Shown here: positions 6,643 to 10,155 of the stretch, one piece after another | Position numbering within the stretch: position 1 is the first letter of the stretch | How the letters are laid out: each line of letters starts with the position of its first letter | DNA from: Parvularculaceae bacterium | GTDB lineage: Bacteria; Pseudomonadota; Alphaproteobacteria; Caulobacterales; Parvularculaceae | Length of the DNA: 10,155 nucleotides | NCBI GenBank assembly: GCA_004213235.1 | Contig: SHAI01000077.1 | Location: 1 to 10,155, forward strand | Reading direction: 5' to 3' | The notes under the pieces: generated by a model | The model's input: only the letters and a program-made list of their open reading frames with translations | What the model was told of the DNA's origin: nothing | Databases searched by the model: none | Translations under genes and position numbers: made by a program

Positions 6643-6671
6643 ATTATGGTGATGTATGGGCGTTGAAACAA
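6643..6671 (-). promoter_or_regulatory. Candidate promoter of the J-domain gene
   Basis: On the minus strand, TTGTTT (6671-6666) is followed after 17 bases by CATAAT (6648-6643), five of six matches to the -10 consensus but only three of six for the -35. The ATG starts 6 bases after the -10, so initiation about 7 bases downstream would fall on the start codon and give a leaderless mRNA. This agrees with the lack of a Shine-Dalgarno sequence. It is a sequence match only. Confidence 0.35.
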
Positions 6672-6690
6672 TATTGACAGGAGCGATAGA

Positions 6691-6707
6691 CCGCCACGAT
6701 ATGGCGG
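6691..6707. promoter_or_regulatory. Inverted repeat CCGCCA-N5-TGGCGG upstream of bolA
   Basis: Perfect 6-base arms (6691-6696 and 6702-6707) flank CGATA in the 107-base divergent region between the J-domain gene and bolA. A consensus TTGACA lies just before it at 6674-6679 on the plus strand, so a -10 at normal spacing would fall inside the repeat, although no good -10 is visible. GTTTTATT follows on the plus strand, so it could also fold as a weak terminator or attenuator in front of bolA. Operator is my preferred reading (inference). Confidence 0.4.
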
Positions 6708-6743
6708 GTTTTATTGTCGCTGTTCATTGAGAGAGAAACTGCC

Positions 6744-7037
6744 ATGGGCGTCGCGCAGAAAATTCACGACAAATTGAGTGCGGCGCTGTCGCCAGATTTT
6801 ATCTCGATCAATGATGAATCATTTCTGCATAAAGGACACGCGGGTGCCCCGGAGGGTGGAGAATCGCATTTCCGGGTTCATGTCATTGCCACATGTTTTG
6901 AGGGACTGAATCGGGTTGCGAGGCAACGCATGGTCAATGATGTATTGCGCGAAGAATTGAGCGGGCCCGTCCATGCATTGACAATGCGTACGTTAACGCC
7001 GGCAGAAGCCGATCGTGAGGCGTTATCCATCGAGTGA
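6744..7037 (+). CDS. bolA: BolA family protein
   Basis: This is a 97-residue member of the BolA family: small class II KH-like proteins that bind [2Fe-2S] clusters together with monothiol glutaredoxins and, in some bacteria, act as regulators of envelope and stress genes. Conserved features are the ESFLHKGH segment (25-32), GGESHFRV (38-45), the central FEGLNRVARQRMV (52-64), and ELSGPVHAL (71-79) whose H77 is the near-invariant ligand histidine. H32 is the second candidate ligand in the loop typical of the BolA1 group. Length is normal. ATG 6744 is preferred: GAGAG lies about 8 bases upstream, and the TTG at 6714 would add ten unconserved residues. It is divergent from the J-domain gene, a pairing seen near cobS in alphaproteobacteria. 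No monothiol glutaredoxin gene follows; the next 227 bases hold only repeats and tiny frames. Confidence 0.92.
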   Translation: MGVAQKIHDKLSAALSPDFISINDESFLHKGHAGAPEGGESHFRVHVIATCFEGLNRVARQRMVNDVLREELSGPVHALTMRTLTPAEADREALSIE

Positions 7038-7172
7038 ATGCTCTTCTTGCACCTGCCGTGTGTGCGTTGCTGGATTTGCTGTTTCTCATCGCATCGGCGT
7101 GCAAGTGCCGGTTTCGGTGCAGCTTTTAGCCTGTTAAGTTGTCGACAAGCCGTGAGGTGCCCACGACGCCGA

Positions 7173-7216
7173 GCCCATGTGGATCGCCCATGGGCAGACT
7201 TGATGTCGCCCAAGTC
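7173..7216. repeat. Two adjacent inverted repeats between bolA and the cupin gene
   Basis: GCCCATG (7173-7179) pairs with CATGGGC (7189-7195) around 9 bases, and GACTTG (7197-7202) pairs with CAAGTC (7211-7216) around 8 bases. The two stems would stack almost end to end in RNA from either strand. No T-run follows either stem, so a standard terminator for bolA is not supported. The rest of 7038-7264 shows no recognisable gene; a short open frame from TTG 7139 to TAA 7258 ends at the cupin ribosome-binding site. Confidence 0.4.
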
Positions 7217-7264
7217 GATCGCCTTGACGAGCTATTGAGCCAGTTTGCTGGAGGGTAACCAATT

Positions 7265-7801
7265 ATGGACTGGGGTGCGCTACGCCGGATTATCACCGAA
7301 AACAATGAGGCCGGCCGGTCCGGTGTCTGCATTGATGGGGAAGCTGCAAAAGTGCTTGCGGTGGAGGATGGGGGGCTTGCCGAAATCTGGACGGCGGCGC
7401 TCACGGGAAAGTCGCTCATGGGTGCCCATGATCTGCTTGCAGATGAAGACGTACGCCTGGAGCCAAAACCGAACCATGTAAAAGTGAGATGGTTTACCGT
7501 GCCGGGCGAAGATGCAACGCAGTCGGACGAAGAACGCGAAAACGCGGCGGCTTTTGCCTTTGCTGCGTGCGGCGCAAGCACTGCCCGCGTGGATACTGCG
7601 CGTCACCCCATGATGCACAAAACCGACACGCTCGACGTCATCATTGTTATCAAGGGTGCGGTGGATCTCTTGCTCGATAATGGGGAAGCGAAAAACCTGA
7701 ACGCTGGCGATGTCATTATCCAACAGGCGACAAACCACGCTTGGGTCAATCATGGAGATGAAACGGCAGTTCTGGTGGCGGTATTGATCAATGTGGAATA
7801 A
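7265..7801 (+). CDS. Cupin-domain protein
   Basis: This 178-residue cytosolic protein has a single C-terminal cupin beta-barrel at about 105-176. The first cupin motif includes HPMMHKTDTLDVIIVIKG (114-131) with likely metal ligands H114 or H118 and D124. The second motif AGDVIIQQATNHAWVN (147-162) gives H158. The GD turn and the NHAWVN end are typical of a widespread family of small cupins often found beside catabolic genes; I know of no agreed reaction. The N-terminal hundred residues hold the family lead-in (RRIITENNEAGRSG...) and a beta-rich stretch around KVRWFTVP (73-80), with no second metal site. Start ATG 7265 has GGAGG 10 bases upstream. It is the first gene of a tight plus-strand set: its stop overlaps the start of the thioesterase gene by 11 bases, so the two are probably translationally coupled. 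Confidence 0.82.
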   Translation: MDWGALRRIITENNEAGRSGVCIDGEAAKVLAVEDGGLAEIWTAALTGKSLMGAHDLLADEDVRLEPKPNHVKVRWFTVPGEDATQSDEERENAAAFAFAACGASTARVDTARHPMMHKTDTLDVIIVIKGAVDLLLDNGEAKNLNAGDVIIQQATNHAWVNHGDETAVLVAVLINVE

Positions 7802-8219
7802 TCTGACCGAAAATGAGCTTGCTGCGGCGTTGAATGAAAATAATGCGCCCTTTGCCAAGACCCTGGGCATTCGCATGATTGCTGCGCGCAAAGATAGAAT
7901 TGAAGCGCAGCTAGATGTGACGATGGACAAGACAACAATCCCTTCCACGCTCCATGGCGGTGCAATTATGGCGTTTGCGGATAATCTTGGGGGTGTTGGT
8001 GCATTTTTGAATATGCCTGAAGGGTGCATGACCTCTACCGTCGAAAGCAAAACCAATTTTCTTCGCCCGGCACCCGTGGGCGAGGCGGTAACTGGTATTG
8101 CGACGCCAATTAAGCTGGGGCGCACGCTCCAGGTTTGGGAAACCCGTATTACACGAGCGGATGGCAAATTGGTCGCTATTGTTACCCAAACCCAGATTAT
8201 CAAACCTGAAAACGGTTGA
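7791..8219 (+). CDS. PaaI-type hotdog-fold acyl-CoA thioesterase
   Basis: This is a 142-residue hotdog-fold protein of the PaaI/4HBT thioesterase group; such enzymes hydrolyse aryl- or acyl-CoA to the free acid and CoA. The signature STLHGGAIMAFADN is at 52-65: HGG at 55-57 lies at the start of the central helix and D64 is in the place of the catalytic carboxylate of PaaI. TVESKTNFLRPAPVGE (83-98) is the conserved strand that follows. Length is normal and no signal peptide is present. The ATG at 7791 overlaps the cupin gene by 11 bases and has no clear Shine-Dalgarno sequence, which suggests coupling. The next gene, 65 bases away, is an acyl-CoA synthetase, so the thioesterase may correct or recycle its thioester products (inference). 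Substrate cannot be read from sequence. Confidence 0.88.
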   Translation: MWNNLTENELAAALNENNAPFAKTLGIRMIAARKDRIEAQLDVTMDKTTIPSTLHGGAIMAFADNLGGVGAFLNMPEGCMTSTVESKTNFLRPAPVGEAVTGIATPIKLGRTLQVWETRITRADGKLVAIVTQTQIIKPENG

Positions 8220-8284
8220 TATGGTTCAATAGCGTCAATCGCGCGGCTTAGCATGAAGCGGGCAGTTAGGGAGAATAGAGCAAA

Positions 8285-9901
8285 ATGTATCAGGTGAATC
8301 TGGCCGAATCCTATTTTCCGGCACAATCGGACGGTAATTTCAAGGCGATGACAATCGGCGATATGCTACGGGAGCAGACAAAGCTTCGTGGCGGCGCGCC
8401 AGCGCTAAAGGCACTGGATTATTCCGGTACCATTACCCGTACCTGGACGTATGCAGACCTATTACACGATGCGGAGCGCCTTGCGCGCGCACTCGCCTTT
8501 CGACATGACGAAGGGGCGAGAATTGCGGTTTACGCCAACAATGTTCCTGAATGGATATTGTTGGAACTTGCTTGCGGCCTTGCGGGCGTCGTCCTGGTGA
8601 CTGTCAATCCGTCCTACCAACCGCGCGAACTTAAGTATGTTTTGGAGCAGTCCAAATCCGAAGCGATTTATTACGTGGAAGATTTCCGCGGCAATCCGAT
8701 GAAAAAGATCGCAGATGAGGTGTGCGACAGTGTGCCGGCGATCAAGCATCGGATTTTGTTAACTGACCATGATGCTCTTTTTGATGGGGCAGAAAATGGC
8801 CAATTGCGTGCGCCAAAACCGGATGATCCGGTACAAATTCAGTATACGTCCGGGACGACAGGTTTCCCAAAGGGAGCTTTGCTGCATCACAAAGGCCTCG
8901 TTGGCAATGGACATGCCGCGATGGAGCGTGCTGGCGTCAAAGCCGGTGAAGAATTCATCCACAATATGCCCCTGTTTCACACCACGGGCTGCGCCATTCT
9001 TGTGCTTGGCGGGTTATCGGTCGGCGCGACCATGTTGCTTGCGCCAATGTTTGACCCGAAATTGATCGTTGATGTTATTTCACGAGAGCGTGCGCGTTTT
9101 ATGCTTGGTGTACCAACGATGTTGGTGGCGGTCCTTGATGAAGTGGAAAATTCCGGCACAGACGTTTCCTCATTACAACGTATTATGTCCGGAGGTGCCA
9201 TGGTTGCACCTGAACTGTGCCGCCGGGCCAAGCGTTTGATCGGCGCGCCCATACAGATTGTGTATGGTCAAACAGAGACGTCGCCCGTTATCACACAAGC
9301 CTGGTTTGAAGACGATCTCGTCGATTTGACCGAGACCATCGGCCAACCACTGCCGGAAATGGAAGTGGCAATTTTCAAGCCAGGATCCAACGAGATTTGT
9401 GCAGTCGGCGAGCAGGGGGAAATATGCTCGCGCGGGTACAACGTCATGCTGGGGTATAATGACAATCCCGAAGCGACGGCCGCAACCATTGACGAGAAGG
9501 GCTGGCTTCATACGGGTGATTTGGGAACAATGGACGCACGCGGATATGTGCGGATTACCGGGCGCGTTAAGGAGATGATCATTCGTGGCGGGGAGAACCT
9601 CTTTCCTGTCGAAATTGAAAACGCGCTTCTAGAGCATCAAGATATTGCAGAAGTTGCCGTTGTCGGGGTGCCGGATGAAAAATTTGGCGAACAGGTTGCC
9701 TGTTTTATGCGGTCCGTGTCGGGAGAATGTCCTTCTGCAAACGAATTAAAAGTATTTATACGTGAGCGATTGTCGCCGCAGAAAACACCGCTATATTGGA
9801 TATGGGTAGAGGAATGGCCGCTGACTGGTTCTGGAAAGATCCAGAAATTCAAGCTTGCCGAAGCTTTTGAGCGTGGCGACTATTCGCCGCTAACGGCCTG
9901 A
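8285..9901 (+). CDS. AMP-binding acyl-CoA synthetase (ligase)
   Basis: This is a 538-residue adenylate-forming ligase that should activate a carboxylic acid with ATP and join it to CoA. The P-loop-like motif YTSGTTGFPK is at 187-196, YGQTE at 327-331, WLHTGD at 407-412, the hinge region GRVKEMIIRGGENLFPVEIE at 426-445, and GSGKIQKF at 515-522 with catalytic K518. Both the large N-terminal and small C-terminal domains are complete. GGENLFPVEIE is common in medium- and long-chain fatty acyl-CoA synthetases, so a fatty or aryl-alkanoic acid is likely, but the acyl pocket cannot be read by eye. There is no phosphopantetheine-carrier domain, so it is not an NRPS module. The ATG at 8285 has AGGGAG 11 bases upstream. 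It follows the thioesterase by 65 bases and its 3' end overlaps convergent rsmA by 22 bases. Confidence 0.94.
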   Translation: MYQVNLAESYFPAQSDGNFKAMTIGDMLREQTKLRGGAPALKALDYSGTITRTWTYADLLHDAERLARALAFRHDEGARIAVYANNVPEWILLELACGLAGVVLVTVNPSYQPRELKYVLEQSKSEAIYYVEDFRGNPMKKIADEVCDSVPAIKHRILLTDHDALFDGAENGQLRAPKPDDPVQIQYTSGTTGFPKGALLHHKGLVGNGHAAMERAGVKAGEEFIHNMPLFHTTGCAILVLGGLSVGATMLLAPMFDPKLIVDVISRERARFMLGVPTMLVAVLDEVENSGTDVSSLQRIMSGGAMVAPELCRRAKRLIGAPIQIVYGQTETSPVITQAWFEDDLVDLTETIGQPLPEMEVAIFKPGSNEICAVGEQGEICSRGYNVMLGYNDNPEATAATIDEKGWLHTGDLGTMDARGYVRITGRVKEMIIRGGENLFPVEIENALLEHQDIAEVAVVGVPDEKFGEQVACFMRSVSGECPSANELKVFIRERLSPQKTPLYWIWVEEWPLTGSGKIQKFKLAEAFERGDYSPLTA

Positions 9902-10155
9902 GCGATCTCTATAAATCCGTTTACGGAAATCTCTTCTGCGCGCGCCGTTGGCGCGATATTGTTTTGTTCCAGAATGGATTCAGTTTTGGGTCCAAAAACT
10001 GATTTCAGGGAGCTGCGTAGCATTTTTCGCCGCTGTGAAAATGCTGCTTGGGTCACGGACTCAAGTTGGTGTAAGGCAATATTCAGTTTTGCAGGGTCGA
10101 AGATAACGACGCTGGAATCCACCTTCGGGGGCGGCGTGAATGCCCGGGCGGGCAA
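9880..10155 (-). CDS. rsmA: 16S rRNA dimethyladenosine transferase RsmA, C-terminal part
   Basis: Only the last 92 codons lie in the window; the gene continues beyond the right edge, so the leftmost residue seen (from a TTG codon at 10155) is internal, not a start. RsmA (KsgA) methylates the two adjacent adenines near the 3' end of 16S rRNA, using S-adenosylmethionine, late in 30S assembly. The visible part starts in the family motif PARAFTPPPKVDSSVV, continues with AAFSQRRKMLRSSLKSVFG, the basic helix that contacts rRNA, and ends with APTARAEEISVNGFIEIAQA, all standard for the C-terminal domain. The SAM-binding domain is outside the window. The last 22 bases overlap the end of the acyl-CoA synthetase gene on the other strand. 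Confidence 0.94.
   Translation of the reverse strand: MPARAFTPPPKVDSSVVIFDPAKLNIALHQLESVTQAAFSQRRKMLRSSLKSVFGPKTESILEQNNIAPTARAEEISVNGFIEIAQAVSGE

Noticed and set aside
7280..8326. Long open frame (348 codons) on the minus strand opposite the cupin, thioesterase and ligase genes
   Set aside because: Its translation has no domain motif and is the antisense of three well-supported genes.

Overview
The window reads as ordinary chromosomal DNA of an alphaproteobacterium of moderate GC content. The strongest taxonomic hint is the neighbourhood of an aerobic-type cobaltochelatase subunit (CobS), a small J-domain protein and a BolA protein, a grouping I associate with Alphaproteobacteria. Genus or order cannot be settled by eye. 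Twelve protein genes cover nearly everything. No intergenic stretch exceeds about 230 bases, and I see no tRNA, rRNA, CRISPR array, insertion sequence or phage gene.

Left part (1-4846): a minus-strand D-3-hydroxybutyrate dehydrogenase (bdhA) lies divergent from a plus-strand exported TPR protein. The TPR gene ends exactly where a minus-strand dienelactone hydrolase-family gene ends. Upstream of that hydrolase, on the same strand, lie pyruvate kinase (GTG start) and a nitronate monooxygenase-like flavoprotein. These three could form a loose transcription unit, with gaps of 36 and 73 bases.

Middle (4847-7037): cobS and a J-domain gene on the minus strand, and bolA divergent on the plus strand. 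The usual partner gene cobT is absent next to cobS. The cobS leader and the dnaJ-like/bolA divergent region hold several short inverted repeats. The J-domain gene has a promoter-like sequence so close to its ATG that its mRNA may be leaderless.

Right part (7265-10155): a plus-strand set of three genes: a cupin protein, a PaaI-type hotdog thioesterase whose start overlaps the cupin stop, and an AMP-binding acyl-CoA synthetase. Together they suggest handling of a carboxylic acid as its CoA thioester, substrate unknown. The synthetase gene overlaps tail-to-tail by 22 bases with the 3' end of rsmA (ksgA), which runs off the right edge.

The functions are mainly central carbon metabolism (ketone body/PHB oxidation, glycolysis, acyl-CoA metabolism), cofactor biogenesis (cobalamin, Fe-S/BolA) and rRNA modification. 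I did not find a convincing new defence or mobile system. The points most worth checking are the orphan cobS with its structured leader, the putative Cys-cluster J-domain protein, the spaced inverted repeat upstream of pyk, and the uncharacterised cupin/thioesterase/ligase cluster.
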